Source: Planctomycetaceae bacterium (GTDB lineage Bacteria > Planctomycetota > Planctomycetia > Planctomycetales > Planctomycetaceae). From it: a stretch of DNA of 62,681 bases. A program made the translations under genes and the position numbers. The stretch spans positions 1 through 62,681 of the forward strand of contig JAQWSQ010000058.1 of NCBI GenBank assembly GCA_029243145.1, written 5' to 3'. Below are positions 29,978 to 40,405 of this stretch, piece after piece; the first letter of the stretch is position 1; each line of letters starts with the position of its first letter. The notes below the pieces were generated by a model that saw only the letters and a list, made by a program, of their open reading frames with translations, did no database searches and was not told the DNA's origin.

Positions 29978-32900
29978 ATGAGCATCAGCCTCGATCCAGT
30001 CGTTGTGAGAAAACTGCAACAATACAGCCAACGTCGGCGCAGACTGTTGATGGCTCGCGGAGCCTGCACCGGACTCATCACAGCGTTTCTCTGTTTTGCC
30101 GCCATTGGCTTTGTCGACTGGTACTGGCTAGTGACCGATTCGACTCGCTGGTGTCTGAGCGGTGCGGCATACCTACTGGTTGCGATCGTGGTTTGGGGAA
30201 CTTCCGTTCGGCGATTGATTCATCGCCCCGCCCAAGAATTCATTGCGGCACAGATGGAACAAGGAGAGCCAGAACTTCACGAAAAATTACTTTCAGCAGT
30301 CGAATTGGCAACGGACGACCCCAACTCGCTACACGATTCACCGACCTTTCGCAGCTTGCTTCAGGGCGAAGTGGCCGGGTACATGGGAAAAGTACAAATC
30401 ACGAATCTGCTCCCGTTCAAGCTGGTTGCCAAATGGGCCGTGGCAGCAATTTTGCTCGTCGGCATCACGATGTTTCTGTTGAGTTCAGGTGATTCTCGTT
30501 TCCGTCAACTGGCCCGACGCGCATTTCTCCCAGGTGCGAATATTGCCCGCGTCTCCCGTATTCAGGTCGAGATCTTAGAACCCACTCCGCATTCTCTGGT
30601 ACTGGCGGAAGATGAAACAGTAGCCGTCGTCATTGAGATTTCTGGTGGCAAAGTGGGCGAAGTCACGCTGGAAACCTACACACCCAACAAAGGTGTCGTG
30701 CGGGAAGCAATGCGTGCCCGGACAGACACCGAATTCGCAGCCAATATTCATGTCGCTGACGAATCAATCGAATATCGTATCTTTGCAGGTGACGCAATCA
30801 CGAAGCGTTATTTGATTGAATCCCGACCACGTCCACGGGTGAAGCAGTTCCACAAAACTTATGACTACCCCGAATATAGCCAGTTAGCAAATCTTACTGT
30901 GAGCGAGCCTCACGGTGATTTGATCGTATTGGAAGACACTTCAGTAACTCTCATACTTGAGCTCGATCAAGAAGTCTCCTCGGCGGAACTACGAATCGAT
31001 CTGGAGGATTCCGACGAAGTGAAAGTTGTACCGTTAGCACACGTCACATCGGACGATTCTGATAAACAATTGTGGCAAACGACAGTCCCCATCGATCAGT
31101 CAGGCGTCTATAAAGTGCATCTGGTATCGAGCGAGACAGGTTTTGACAATCTGTTCAGCCCTAAATATGAAATCCGTCCTCAGCCGGATTTAATTCCCCT
31201 TTCCGGGTTTGTCGACCAACAATACACAACACTGCTTTTGCCACCGAACGACATCCTAGCTCTCAAGGGAATGGCTGAGGACGATCTGCCCCTTGTGAGT
31301 CTGGAACAGCATGTCTCAGTCAATGGACGCGAATGGGAAGTGATGCCGCTGGAATTGATTGCGACAGATGACGGAGAGGGACGCCAAGTTACGGCCAATT
31401 GGCAGTGGGATCTTTTGCCACACGACTTAAAGTCGGGCGACCAGATCATGACAAAGCTGGTGGCAACAGACCGAAAAGGAAACACGGGGGAATCGATTCC
31501 GCTCAGAATTGTGGTGGCCGCTCCCGATTTTGATCCCGAGCGTCACCTCGTGATGGAACGCAAGTTGGCCCTGCATGATGAAATTGAAAAATTCGCGATT
31601 TTAACAGAACAGCAATCAGCCTCCGCCCTTGAAGCCATAGAGCGTTTGAAGAACCCCGAATCGGGTGAGGAAGAGAAATCAGTGTCTCGTATCGCCCTGC
31701 TTGACTTGGCGACAAAACAAAGAACGCAAGCGGAACAATTACTGGCAGAGATTAAGGCGGTTGAAAGTCAAATGCCAGCAGGAGCAGACGCCTACGACCT
31801 CGAGCTGACCGGACGCGTTGTCGCCAGACTTCAAGGAGAACACGCGAGCACTCCAGTTTACAAACTTACCTCGATGCTGCACGCTGAAAATGAACAAGAG
31901 CGAACCGACGATTTTAATCATCTCGCACAAGCGTTCAATCGCTCGGCTGATGATGCCAAAAACGTTGCAACTCACTATCAACTGCTAGCGTCTCACAACT
32001 ACTTGAGTGCTCTGGCTGTTGATTTTGATGCCCTGCTTAAACAGCAACAACTGGTAGTTGACAGCCCGACGCAAACATGGGAACGCCTACATCGACAAGA
32101 AACGGTTGTGGTCGAGCAATTGGAAGTTCTGGAACGATTAATGCACGATCATCGCACTCAATTGCCCCGTTCCATTGATGACCAGATTGTCGGACTACTG
32201 CGGTGGACTGAGGGATACCGCACAAAATTCACGGAATCGATGGAGTCTGAAGATAAACTGAAACAGTTACAACGAGTGTCCCAAGATTTTCATAGAGAAT
32301 TGGTCGGCAAGCAACGTGTAGACGCGCTCGATGGAAATTTGCCATCCCGCATCATTAGTATCCGTAAAGATTTTGAAAATCGTTCAGGGACTCTTTATCC
32401 AATACTCGACCAATTGGGCCAAGCCTGTCGGCAGGAAAATCGATTGGTGGTGATGGCGAGCGAATCAGATGATTCTGTTGAGAGTAGTCGATTGCTCAAT
32501 AAAGCCGAACGATACATCGCCGAAGTCGATTTAAAACAGCGACAGAATATGAACCAGTTCCGCGAACGGAAAGAGCTGACGCAGGCTCGTGCTGATGCCG
32601 ATTCTCAATATGCGGCTGATGCAGGCCTCACATTGCGGGCGGCCACTTTTCTACTGAGCCAGCATCGAACGGTTTCCGTTTCGGAATCACAGATTCCTGA
32701 AGCGTTTTTGGAGATTGCGCCCGCTTATCGCACTCTGGAAGCTGGTCACGAACTGATACTCGCTCGTGATGTTTTAAATATTTTAATACGCATGGAACGC
32801 TGGAATCATCAGAGTCTGCAAGCACACATTGATCATCCGCGTCAGTGGGACTTGTTCCAACAGACATTGGAACTGGCGTCCCGACATTTACGCGAAGCCC

Positions 32901-35509
32901 ATGTGGAAGGAAAACTGGTTCAGGATGCCGATCAGGTTCGCTGGTCGCAATCGGTCCGTGATGCCAATGAGAAACTCACCCAGCGACGCTGGAATCGTGA
33001 TCTCATTGTCGGCGCTGCACACGAACTTCTAGAGATTCGTAACGACCTGAACTCCGTGGTCACTAATCTCGAACCAACAATGGACGACGCCCGCAAAACG
33101 ATTGCCAAGTATGCACCCACGATTCCTCAAATGGCTCAACAGGCAGCAGATCAATTGCGCCAATTGGAAGAGGAAACCATTGAGGCCGCCGATCAAGTTG
33201 AAAACCAAAAGACTCCCGAGACGCAACAAGTGGTCACAGAACTCGAACAAAAACAGGAACAGGTGAACGATCAGATTGAAGATCTCTTCGATGCGTTGGT
33301 CGTAGAGGCCAATTCACAGAATCTGCTGGATGAAGAACAGCTAGAACGGGCGCGTGACGCAGATGACAGCATCGCCATGATCCAAGAACCAGCCCAACAG
33401 ATGAACCGCAAGTTGGAAGAAGCCCAACAGCAGCAAAACAACAAACAACAGGCTCAGGAGCTGGCTCACGCCGCGGAGCAACAGGAAAAGACGGCCGAAG
33501 CACTCGAATTTGTCGCAGAACATTTCGATAAATTGAAGGAAGGCCTTGATGTGGCGGATTCCCGCGAACAACTCCGCCAGATCGAACAGGATCAGGGAAT
33601 TGCTCGGCAGATGGATCAGCAATTTGAGGCATCCACGGAATTGTCCGAGTTAGCGAACAAGGAAAGCCAGCAGTTACTGTCTGAACTGGAGGCAGAATTG
33701 CAGCGGAATCCCGCGATGCAACAGGCGTTGTCGGAAATCTCACACGACACGTTAGAGAACGCTCAGAACTCATTGGAGAAGGCCGCACAGGATGAAGAGA
33801 ACATCCAACGTGCCAATGAACGGGCGGACGAACAGTTCCAACAAAAGAAAAAGGAGATCGCGGAAGATCTGAGAGAAACGGGGAACGACATCTCACAACT
33901 CTCCCGTGATCTCGTGGAACAGGCTGAAAACACCGCCGCAAAAGGAAAGACGCAGGAAGCTCAGAAGAAGATTGAACGAGCCCAGCAAAAACTGAACGAA
34001 GCAGCCTCAAAAGCTCAGTCGGCCAGAGAAGATCAACTTCTGGCTGATTTGGAACAGACAGCTCAAGAGACAAAGAACGCTCTGCGCGAGGCCACAGAAG
34101 TTCTCAAACAAGCCAAAAACGATACGAACAAAAGTAAGAACGAGAAAATCCACCAAGACGATAAGCAGCGTGAAGCGGCCAAAAAAGACGCCGACAATCA
34201 ACGCCGGTCATTTCATGATCGCCAGAAACGGGCTGCACAACAAGATGTGCAGCAGGCCGAGGCCAAGAAACGAAACGCCGATCAGAATGTCAAAAATAAT
34301 GAGAATCAGGTTCGAAACGTCGAACGGCAAGTCCAGCAATCGCAAAAACGAGTCAATGAGAATCCTGACAACGAGGGTTTGAAAAAACAACTCGCACAAC
34401 AACAGGCACAAAAAGCCGCACAGGAACAAAAATTGGCGAATGCCAAAGTGACACAGCAGAAGGCGCAAAACCAAATCAATGCCGCCAAGCAACAGCAAAA
34501 TGAGATTAACCGCAAGCCGATGCCTCCCCTGAATGCCGCCAACCCGGCAACGCAACTTTCCGATGAATTCACGGGCGAAGCGATCAAGATTTCCGAAAAC
34601 CTGAACCGGAAAGTCGAGGAGCTAGCAAAAAATGCGAACTTCCAAAACGAATTGGCCCCCTCCCAGAACAACCTCGCTTCGGCGATTGAGAATCAGAAGA
34701 ACGTCACACAAGATGTCCAGAAAACTGCCGATGACATCGCCCGAGCAGCACGTCACGAGCGCCGTTTGAACAACGAAAATGCAGCCCAATCCATCGATCA
34801 GGCAGCAAAGAACATTGAACAGGTGGCTCAGACTGAGGCTACGCAAGCTGGAGAAAAACTCGCGGAAGCAACTGCTGAAGCGGAACAGGCAGCAACGAAC
34901 GGGCAAACTCAAAATCGTCCGAATCAAAAAACGCAGGAAGCTCAAAACGCTGTGGAAGCCAGTGAAAATGCCATCGCTCAACAAGCCAGCCAGCTTAGCG
35001 ATGTTGTGGAACCACTTCTGGAAACATCCGAGACTCCCACCCAGCCGGGTGATCCCCAAGAGGACACTGCCCAATCAGGTCCACCCCAATCATTTACGCC
35101 CGATGAGCTGGCTCGCGGTCAGCAACTGGCCCAATTACTTGATGAACTCGATCAACAGCAAGCCACTGGATCACAGTCTGGTGAACAACCCCCAAGTCGT
35201 CTCGACTCTCTGGCCCAAGCCGCACAAACGCAGCAGGCCACGATGGCTCAGTCGAGACAACAGCAGGCAACGGCGGCTCTTAGTGAGAAACCTACGGATT
35301 CTACAGGCACACCTCCTGAGACGGGACCAATGAAAGACTTTGAGGTCATTGCAGTCAATCGCGATGACAAAAAAAAGTGGGGCAGACTTCGCAGTAAGTC
35401 GGCGGAGGATGTCACCAAAGGAACTTCTGCCACGATGTCAGAGGAGTATCGCAAAAGCATTGAAACCTACTTCAAAGTCCTTGCTGAGCGTGCAAGAAAT
35501 AACCAATAA
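29978..35509 (+). CDS. Giant membrane-anchored coiled-coil protein (1843 residues)
   Basis: The longest gene in the window. Three membrane helices lie near the N-terminus (about 27-50, 60-78 and 147-168: [49 protein letters not shown]). Beta-rich extracytoplasmic domains follow to about residue 500. The remainder is helical, and from about 1040 to 1710 is dominated by Q, E, A, K, N with heptad-like coiled coil (for example [20 protein letters not shown]). A low-complexity tail leads to a conserved-looking C-terminus ([18 protein letters not shown]). It resembles the DUF4175-like proteins that close this planctomycete operon, though I am unsure of that name. AAGGGT precedes the ATG. It could be a structural rod or scaffold in the periplasm. 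Confidence 0.85.
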   Translation: MSISLDPVVVRKLQQYSQRRRRLLMARGACTGLITAFLCFAAIGFVDWYWLVTDSTRWCLSGAAYLLVAIVVWGTSVRRLIHRPAQEFIAAQMEQGEPELHEKLLSAVELATDDPNSLHDSPTFRSLLQGEVAGYMGKVQITNLLPFKLVAKWAVAAILLVGITMFLLSSGDSRFRQLARRAFLPGANIARVSRIQVEILEPTPHSLVLAEDETVAVVIEISGGKVGEVTLETYTPNKGVVREAMRARTDTEFAANIHVADESIEYRIFAGDAITKRYLIESRPRPRVKQFHKTYDYPEYSQLANLTVSEPHGDLIVLEDTSVTLILELDQEVSSAELRIDLEDSDEVKVVPLAHVTSDDSDKQLWQTTVPIDQSGVYKVHLVSSETGFDNLFSPKYEIRPQPDLIPLSGFVDQQYTTLLLPPNDILALKGMAEDDLPLVSLEQHVSVNGREWEVMPLELIATDDGEGRQVTANWQWDLLPHDLKSGDQIMTKLVATDRKGNTGESIPLRIVVAAPDFDPERHLVMERKLALHDEIEKFAILTEQQSASALEAIERLKNPESGEEEKSVSRIALLDLATKQRTQAEQLLAEIKAVESQMPAGADAYDLELTGRVVARLQGEHASTPVYKLTSMLHAENEQERTDDFNHLAQAFNRSADDAKNVATHYQLLASHNYLSALAVDFDALLKQQQLVVDSPTQTWERLHRQETVVVEQLEVLERLMHDHRTQLPRSIDDQIVGLLRWTEGYRTKFTESMESEDKLKQLQRVSQDFHRELVGKQRVDALDGNLPSRIISIRKDFENRSGTLYPILDQLGQACRQENRLVVMASESDDSVESSRLLNKAERYIAEVDLKQRQNMNQFRERKELTQARADADSQYAADAGLTLRAATFLLSQHRTVSVSESQIPEAFLEIAPAYRTLEAGHELILARDVLNILIRMERWNHQSLQAHIDHPRQWDLFQQTLELASRHLREAHVEGKLVQDADQVRWSQSVRDANEKLTQRRWNRDLIVGAAHELLEIRNDLNSVVTNLEPTMDDARKTIAKYAPTIPQMAQQAADQLRQLEEETIEAADQVENQKTPETQQVVTELEQKQEQVNDQIEDLFDALVVEANSQNLLDEEQLERARDADDSIAMIQEPAQQMNRKLEEAQQQQNNKQQAQELAHAAEQQEKTAEALEFVAEHFDKLKEGLDVADSREQLRQIEQDQGIARQMDQQFEASTELSELANKESQQLLSELEAELQRNPAMQQALSEISHDTLENAQNSLEKAAQDEENIQRANERADEQFQQKKKEIAEDLRETGNDISQLSRDLVEQAENTAAKGKTQEAQKKIERAQQKLNEAASKAQSAREDQLLADLEQTAQETKNALREATEVLKQAKNDTNKSKNEKIHQDDKQREAAKKDADNQRRSFHDRQKRAAQQDVQQAEAKKRNADQNVKNNENQVRNVERQVQQSQKRVNENPDNEGLKKQLAQQQAQKAAQEQKLANAKVTQQKAQNQINAAKQQQNEINRKPMPPLNAANPATQLSDEFTGEAIKISENLNRKVEELAKNANFQNELAPSQNNLASAIENQKNVTQDVQKTADDIARAARHERRLNNENAAQSIDQAAKNIEQVAQTEATQAGEKLAEATAEAEQAATNGQTQNRPNQKTQEAQNAVEASENAIAQQASQLSDVVEPLLETSETPTQPGDPQEDTAQSGPPQSFTPDELARGQQLAQLLDELDQQQATGSQSGEQPPSRLDSLAQAAQTQQATMAQSRQQQATAALSEKPTDSTGTPPETGPMKDFEVIAVNRDDKKKWGRLRSKSAEDVTKGTSATMSEEYRKSIETYFKVLAERARNNQ

Positions 35510-35639
35510 GATCACCAAACACCTTCTTGAACCCAAGAGGAGTTTTCTGACAGGAAGAATTTTGAATCACAACAGTCAATTGATACTGATCTCTGATCGG
35601 TCTCTCGCTAGAGGAGGACCACAAATCCGAACGCACATC

Positions 35640-36737
35640 ATGAACAAAGTTCAAATCACCGTTCTCATCGTTTTATTGGGGAGTACGTGGGGCAGCTCAA
35701 TTTCCTCCGCACAAAACGAGCCACAGAAGACACCGTCCATCTTCCAGAAGGACGAGGTAGATTTGGCGGTCGATAAAGCGATCGCCTATCTACTCACCCA
35801 GCAACGCGAAGACGGCGCGATTATCGATAAAGGACACGACACGACGATGACGGCCCTTTCGATCATGGCGATGGCGAGCGTCGGAATACAACCTTCCGAC
35901 CTTTCCCCAAAGGGACAGGCCATGCAACGCGCTCTCGCTTTCGTTTTGCAAGATGACCGTATCGACGACAAAGGGTATTTCGGAAAGCACGATGGTTCGC
36001 GCATGTACGGCCACGGCATCATAACTCTGATGTTAACAGAAATGCTCGGAATGGGAATCAGTGACGAGCAGGACCAGTTGATTCATGATCGCTGTCAGAA
36101 AGCGATTGACGTCATTCTCAGTTCGCAAAAAATCGAAAAACCGACGCATTATCGTGGGGGTTGGCGGTACACGCCCGATTCAAGAGACTCTGATTTGTCA
36201 GCCTCGGTTTGGCAGTTGATGGCGTTGCGATCCGCGAAAAACGATGATTTGCAGGTTCCCGCCTCGGCCATCAATGATGCCGTCGCATACCTCAAACGCT
36301 CCTATGCATCTCCACTTGATCGCAATGGATTGCCCGATAAAAAAGCGAGCGGCTTCTCCTACGAACCGCACCAGAACCATCCCACATTCACGATGACGGC
36401 AGCCGGATTGCTGGCCATGCAGGTTTGCGGTGAGTACGAATCTCCTTTGGTGGCTGGTGCCTCTGACTGGCTGCTGGAACATCCTCCCAAGTGGAAGGAA
36501 CGGTTTTGTCTCTACGGCACATACTATTACGCCCAGGGGATGTACCAACGCGGCGGTGATCATGCGAAAACAGCACGACAGCTTGTGCAAGACATGCTGC
36601 TAAAAGAGCAGGCGGGCAACGGTTCGTGGACCGCAGGGAACGGCTCAGAACGAGATCATGGTGCGGTTTATGCGACTTCGATGGCCGTTTTGAGTCTGTC
36701 TGTGAAGTATCATTATCTTCCGATCTATCAGAAGTAG
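35640..36737 (+). CDS. Prenyltransferase/squalene-cyclase-like repeat protein, exported
   Basis: A 365-residue protein from the ATG at 35640; the same frame is open further upstream inside the previous gene, but this ATG gives a clean signal peptide ([20 protein letters not shown]). The mature part has alpha/alpha toroid repeats of the squalene-cyclase/prenyltransferase superfamily: [59 protein letters not shown] and [20 protein letters not shown]. The DxDD acid motif of true squalene cyclases is not seen, so a binding or scaffold role is as likely as catalysis. The gene lies 130 bases after the giant coiled-coil gene. GAGGAGG occurs at 35611-35617, rather far from the ATG for a ribosome site. 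Confidence 0.85.
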   Translation: MNKVQITVLIVLLGSTWGSSISSAQNEPQKTPSIFQKDEVDLAVDKAIAYLLTQQREDGAIIDKGHDTTMTALSIMAMASVGIQPSDLSPKGQAMQRALAFVLQDDRIDDKGYFGKHDGSRMYGHGIITLMLTEMLGMGISDEQDQLIHDRCQKAIDVILSSQKIEKPTHYRGGWRYTPDSRDSDLSASVWQLMALRSAKNDDLQVPASAINDAVAYLKRSYASPLDRNGLPDKKASGFSYEPHQNHPTFTMTAAGLLAMQVCGEYESPLVAGASDWLLEHPPKWKERFCLYGTYYYAQGMYQRGGDHAKTARQLVQDMLLKEQAGNGSWTAGNGSERDHGAVYATSMAVLSLSVKYHYLPIYQK

Positions 36738-36878
36738 TCGTTTCTTCAGTCCTACCCAATGACAACTGTCACAAATGATTCTGCAAAGTTGAAAATCGCA
36801 TAGTCGAGGATGCGACTAAGCCCCATCTAACTTTTTGGGGATACTTCCGCAAGTTCATTGTCTCATGCCTTTTAGGAA

Positions 36879-36895
36879 GATGCGAAAAACGCATC
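36879..36895. repeat. Short perfect hairpins in the intergenic gap
   Basis: GATGCG and CGCATC (36879-36884 and 36890-36895) form a six-base stem with an AAAAA loop. A second six-base stem lies at 36801-36806/36813-36818 (TAGTCG/CGACTA). Neither is followed by a T-run on either strand, so they are not obvious terminators. They sit between the envelope operon and the decayed mobile element. Confidence 0.45.
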
Positions 36896-36924
36896 GATGT
36901 CACCAAACGGGCTCCCGGCTCTCT

Positions 36925-37311
36925 TCAGGACTTTGAGAGAGACGGGGACCACTGGAGACTACGCGGCGATTTGCGTTGTTGCTCCCTCTTTAGACTGGCT
37001 GTCACCATGGAACTCCCGCCAGGAACTCCCGCCAGTTCTCGACGAATCTGACTGATTCTCCCAGCCGACATCCCGAGAGATCGGGCAACTTCTGCCGCGG
37101 AGTCACCTGCCGCCAACTTTTTGGCCACCCGTTGCTTTGTGGTCGAAAGTGTCTGGAGCCAACATGGGTAGTCGATCAAGAAAGCGACTCGGTCGGGGAT
37201 CGACGTTCGACGATCTTCCCAATAAAGCTCACCACCTGCATTTGCATCCTGATTGAGTTGATCGCTAAAGATGAGTTGAAAGCGATGCTTATTACGGGCG
37301 GCTAAGGACAT
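36925..37311 (-). pseudogene. HTH / sigma-like protein, 5'-truncated remnant
   Basis: A 128-residue open frame. Residues 4-95 (ARNKHRFQLIFSDQLNQD, then TTKQRVAKKLAAGDSAAEVA and RSLGMSAGRISQIRREL) look like the C-terminal half of a planctomycete family of sigma-70-region-4-like helix-turn-helix proteins that often accompany excisionase and tyrosine recombinase genes. The N-terminal half expected for that family is absent, and the C-terminal 30 residues (SLKREQQRKSPRSLQWSP) look like read-through into unrelated sequence. It is divergent from the excisionase-like pseudogene 15 bases away. It could still be expressed as a small DNA-binding protein, but decay of its neighbours argues for a relic. 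Confidence 0.55.
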
Positions 37312-37326
37312 GACATCGCGGCGGTC

Positions 37327-37635
37327 ATGTCAGAAGAACTCCTCTCCAGCCAAGAAGCGGTTCGTCAACTCTGATTTTCGGTTCTGAGTCTGTACGAATG
37401 GCTTTCGCGCTCCAACCGAGGAGAATTTGTGCTGCGGGGACAGTCGCTGACGATCCATTATTTTCAAGGTGGCGCACAGGGCCAGGGCAGAATCCAAATC
37501 GAACAAGCAGAGATCGAGCGATTGAGGGAGTCCATGCGCGTTCATCCCCAGTTGCAATTGCAGCGACGCTTGCCAATGCGTCCTCAGCAATATTCCGGGA
37601 TCACTGCAACGCTCGGTTGTCCCGATAAATATTTT
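37327..37635 (+). pseudogene. Excisionase-like HTH protein, interrupted by a stop
   Basis: From the ATG at 37327 the frame reads SEELLSSQEAVRQL, meets an in-frame TGA at 37372-37374, then continues with VLSLYEWLSRSNRGEFVLRG, QSLTIHYFQGGAQGQGRIQI and EQAEIERLRESMRV. This matches the layout of small MerR/excisionase-type HTH proteins: a helix-turn-helix, a YFQGG..GQGRI wing, then a basic tail ending near LGCPDKYF. One stop codon inactivates it unless translation restarts, for example at the GTG at 37429. It faces the integrase relic tail to tail. Confidence 0.6.
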
Positions 37636-37640
37636 TCCGC

Positions 37641-38258
37641 CTATCGGTTCCATTGGAGCAACCTCATCATGATCAGATTATTTTGCTCCGCCCTCCGGGA
37701 CTCCAATCGCCTTCCACTGCGGAGCCTGGTAATGCTTCCCCACTCTTTGCCGTAATAATCGAACGCAACCTGGGGAGTGTCACCCATCAATTCTGCTAAA
37801 ACCTCGACCGAACAGCCTGCACCCTCATTCCAATATCCTGCCAGCATCCGATGAGCAAAAGTGTGACGACAGGAATAACTCGAATCGTGTTTTTTGATCG
37901 GATCGCGTTCCCAGCCCAATGTCTTTTTGATTCTCAAGAATCGCGACACGCCTTACTCACAGTATTGCAGGTACTCGGAGCAGACTCTCGCGACAATTCA
38001 CTCGCCACCTCCAGTCGATAGTGTTCCGGAAGAATTTTCTCAGGAGAGCTTTTCACGTGCCAAAGCAACTTCGGCGGCTTCTTTGTTTTGTTGACCGCGA
38101 ATACGCTGCCCATCTTGATCGAATAAGGGGACACGTGTCTTGGTTCCCGGCGGTGTGAAGTACCAACTGTCAGTCTGTTGCCAATGCCAGGCGGATCCAT
38201 GTGACTGGCGACTTTTCTGAGGTTTCTTCCCATTGATCTCGACCTCGTTGAATTGCAC
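37641..38258 (-). pseudogene. Tyrosine recombinase (phage-type integrase) remnant
   Basis: One minus-strand frame holds both ends of an integrase but with in-frame stops and a missing middle. The N-terminal part (38258 downwards) reads KSRQSHGSAWHWQQTDSWYF and VPLFDQDGQRIRGQQNKEAA, then a TGA at 38040-38042. A DNA-binding-domain piece (VCSEYLQYCE) follows between further stops. From about 37949 the catalytic C-terminus appears: SCRHTFAHRM, with the conserved HxxR, and FDYYGKEWG with the nucleophile tyrosine. The sequence encoding the central core-binding and first catalytic arginine region is deleted. It is inactive as an integrase. Its presence marks an old insertion between the envelope operon and the sulfatase gene. 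Confidence 0.7.
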
Positions 38259-38362
38259 ACTCTGAGAGGGTTACACGTTGATCTACAGTCTCCGGCCATC
38301 AATACTAGAGATCAATCTCTCTTTCGAGTTCCCCCCACTGGCCAACCATCGGAGAAGCCGAA

Positions 38363-40201
38363 ATGTTCCATTCAATCGATCGGGCAAACTTATCCCCAAG
38401 CGAACGACCCAGGATATTACGACACAGAGTAACTACATTCAGTCTTAGACTTCTCCTGGCGTTGTTGTCAATATCATCGGGGAATAATGCATATTCTTCG
38501 GAGAAAAGAAGTGTACCTAATATTGTCATCGTCTTCACCGACGATCAGGGTTGGGGTGACCTCTCGATGAATGGCAACGAGAATCTCTCCACACCCAACA
38601 TTGATTCATTGGCAACAGATGGCGTTTCTTTTGATCGCTTTTATGTGTGTCCGGTCTGCGCACCAACCCGTGGAGAATTTCTCACCGGTCGATATCACCC
38701 ACGCGGTGGGGTAAAGGGCGTGAGCACCGGCGCAGAACGTCTGGACCTTGATGAAACCACGATTGCCGACACCTTCAAAGCAGCCGGCTATGCCACAGCC
38801 GCGTTTGGAAAATGGCACAACGGAACACAGTATCCCTACCATCCTTGTGCGCGCGGATTTGATGAATATTACGGCATGACATCAGGGCATTGGGGGCATT
38901 ACTTCTCGCCCATCCTTGACCACAACGGCATGATTGTGCGCGGCAAAGGCTATGTCATCAACGACCTGACCGACCATGCTCTTGATTTCATCGAAGAGAA
39001 CCAAAGCAAACCTTTCTTCTGCTATCTACCGTACAACACGCCTCACTCCCCCTTTCAGGTTCCCGATGAGGATTTCAAGAAATTTGCCGATGCAAATCTC
39101 GAAATGAGAAACCGTGATCCCGGTAAAGAGGAACTCGATAAAACACGTGCCGCTCTCGCCATGTGCGAAAACATTGACAAAAACGTCGGACGCATCCTCA
39201 CGAAACTCGAAGACCTCAAATTGTCTGACAACACGATTGTCGTATTCTTTACCGACAATGGCCCAAACACCTGGCGATGGAACGGAGGCATGAAAGGAAA
39301 AAAAGGAGCCACCGATGAAGGTGGTGTCCGTGTTCCGTGTCTCTTCCGTTGGCCGGGTCAAATCCCGGCTGGGAAAACAATTCCGCAAATTGCCGGAGCA
39401 ATCGATCTGTTACCAACCCTGACTGACCTGGCCGGCATCAAACACATCGGCAAGAAAGCTCTCGATGGGAAAAGTTTGAAACCATTACTGATGGGGAATT
39501 CTGAAGGCTGGCCCGAACGGATGATTTTTTCCAAATGGACCAATAAAGTCAGTGTGCGGACTCAAACACACCGACTGGATCATACCGGAAAGCTGTATGA
39601 CATGATCGAAGATCCCGGACAGGATCAAGACATCAGCCAGCAGATGCCAGAACTAACCCAACAGCTTCGCCGAGCAGTGACCGATTGGAAAGCTGAAATG
39701 GCGAGTGAGTCCACCGATGAACATCGACCGCTCACTGTCGGGTTTTCATCGGCTCCCGAAACTCAACTTCCCGCTCGCGATGGGGATTACTCTGGTAATG
39801 TTGCCCGCAGTGGCCGGGCTCCCAACTGTTCGTTTTTCACCAATTGGTCATCGACTGAAGACCGAATCTGGTGGGATGTCGATATCCTCGAAAGCGGAAC
39901 CTACGAAGTCTTTATGATGTCGACCTGTGCAGCCAAGAATGTGGGTGCCACGTTTGAACTGAATTTAGGCGATGAATCTCTGACTGCCACTGTCACCGAA
40001 GCACACGACCCTCCGCTTCGAGGAGCAGAAGCGGACCGCGCCAACCGCGGCAGCGAGTCTTATGTGAAAGACTTCAAAGAATGGAAGCTGGGACAAATAA
40101 AGCTGACCAAAATGCGTGGAGATCTTTCCTTGCGAGCCATCGAAATTCCCGGCGATGCCGTTATCGATGTGCGAATGCTGATCTTCCGAAAGCAGGAGTA
40201 A
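38363..40201 (+). CDS. Sulfatase (formylglycine-dependent), exported
   Basis: A 612-residue enzyme of the type I sulfatase family. A signal-like hydrophobic segment (LRLLLALLSISSGNNAYS) precedes the first metal site FTDDQGWGD at about residues 58-66. The maturation motif is CAPTR at residues 99-103 within VCPVCAPTRGEFLTGR, so the cysteine would be converted to formylglycine. Further elements are FGKWHNGTQYPYHP and VVFFTDNGPNTWRWNGGMKG. The last 150 residues form a beta-sandwich-like extension (IWWDVDILESGTYEVFMMST), perhaps glycan-binding. GGAGAAG precedes the ATG at good spacing. It would remove sulfate from a polysaccharide or glycosaminoglycan outside the cytoplasm; no anaerobic or FGE maturase gene is in the window. 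Confidence 0.93.
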   Translation: MFHSIDRANLSPSERPRILRHRVTTFSLRLLLALLSISSGNNAYSSEKRSVPNIVIVFTDDQGWGDLSMNGNENLSTPNIDSLATDGVSFDRFYVCPVCAPTRGEFLTGRYHPRGGVKGVSTGAERLDLDETTIADTFKAAGYATAAFGKWHNGTQYPYHPCARGFDEYYGMTSGHWGHYFSPILDHNGMIVRGKGYVINDLTDHALDFIEENQSKPFFCYLPYNTPHSPFQVPDEDFKKFADANLEMRNRDPGKEELDKTRAALAMCENIDKNVGRILTKLEDLKLSDNTIVVFFTDNGPNTWRWNGGMKGKKGATDEGGVRVPCLFRWPGQIPAGKTIPQIAGAIDLLPTLTDLAGIKHIGKKALDGKSLKPLLMGNSEGWPERMIFSKWTNKVSVRTQTHRLDHTGKLYDMIEDPGQDQDISQQMPELTQQLRRAVTDWKAEMASESTDEHRPLTVGFSSAPETQLPARDGDYSGNVARSGRAPNCSFFTNWSSTEDRIWWDVDILESGTYEVFMMSTCAAKNVGATFELNLGDESLTATVTEAHDPPLRGAEADRANRGSESYVKDFKEWKLGQIKLTKMRGDLSLRAIEIPGDAVIDVRMLIFRKQE

Positions 40202-40255
40202 TCGAACGATCACAGACGGCGATTTCCGACACGCATCAAGTTCATTGAGAATGAA

Positions 40256-40293
40256 AGCAAAAAGCCCCACCGTCGAAAACGACGATGGGCTTG
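40256..40293 (-). terminator. Rho-independent terminator behind tRNA-Pro
   Basis: Read on the minus strand, AAGCCCATCGTCG, a TTTT loop and CGACGGTGGGGCTT form a long stem ending in TTTTT. It lies about 15 bases after the tRNA 3' end and would end both the tRNA transcript and any read-through from fwdB. Confidence 0.8.
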
Positions 40294-40307
40294 GTTGGAA
40301 AGTATAG

Positions 40308-40381
40308 TCGGGACGACAAGATTTGAACTTGCGACCTCTGCGTCCCGAACGCAGCGTTCTAACAAGCTGAGTCACATCCCG
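40308..40381 (-). tRNA. tRNA-Pro, anticodon CGG
   Basis: A 74-base cloverleaf on the minus strand. The acceptor stem CGGGATG pairs with CGTCCCG (one T-G pair), and the D-arm contains CAGCTTGTTAGAA. The anticodon stem CTGCG/CGCAG encloses the loop TTCGGGA, giving anticodon CGG with G37 as usual for proline. The T-arm reads CAAG TTCAAAT CTTG. The discriminator base is A, and CCA is not encoded. It starts 24 bases after the fwdB stop in the same direction and ends just before a strong terminator. Confidence 0.93.
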
Positions 40382-40405
40382 AATCAAATCTGGAATCGCC
40401 GGCTC

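Noticed and set aside
33234..34073. A 279-codon minus-strand open frame inside the giant coiled-coil gene
   Set aside because: It is antisense to a region of strongly biased Q/E/A/K codons, which leaves the opposite strand free of stops. Its translation is arginine-, proline- and serine-rich without any domain.
35340..35639. Extension of the squalene-cyclase-like gene upstream into the coiled-coil gene
   Set aside because: The extra 100 residues are out of frame with the real coiled-coil gene and would bury the signal peptide; the ATG at 35640 fits better.
36738..36924. Hairpins as terminators of the envelope operon
   Set aside because: Stems of six base pairs are not followed by T-runs, so a Rho-independent terminator cannot be claimed.
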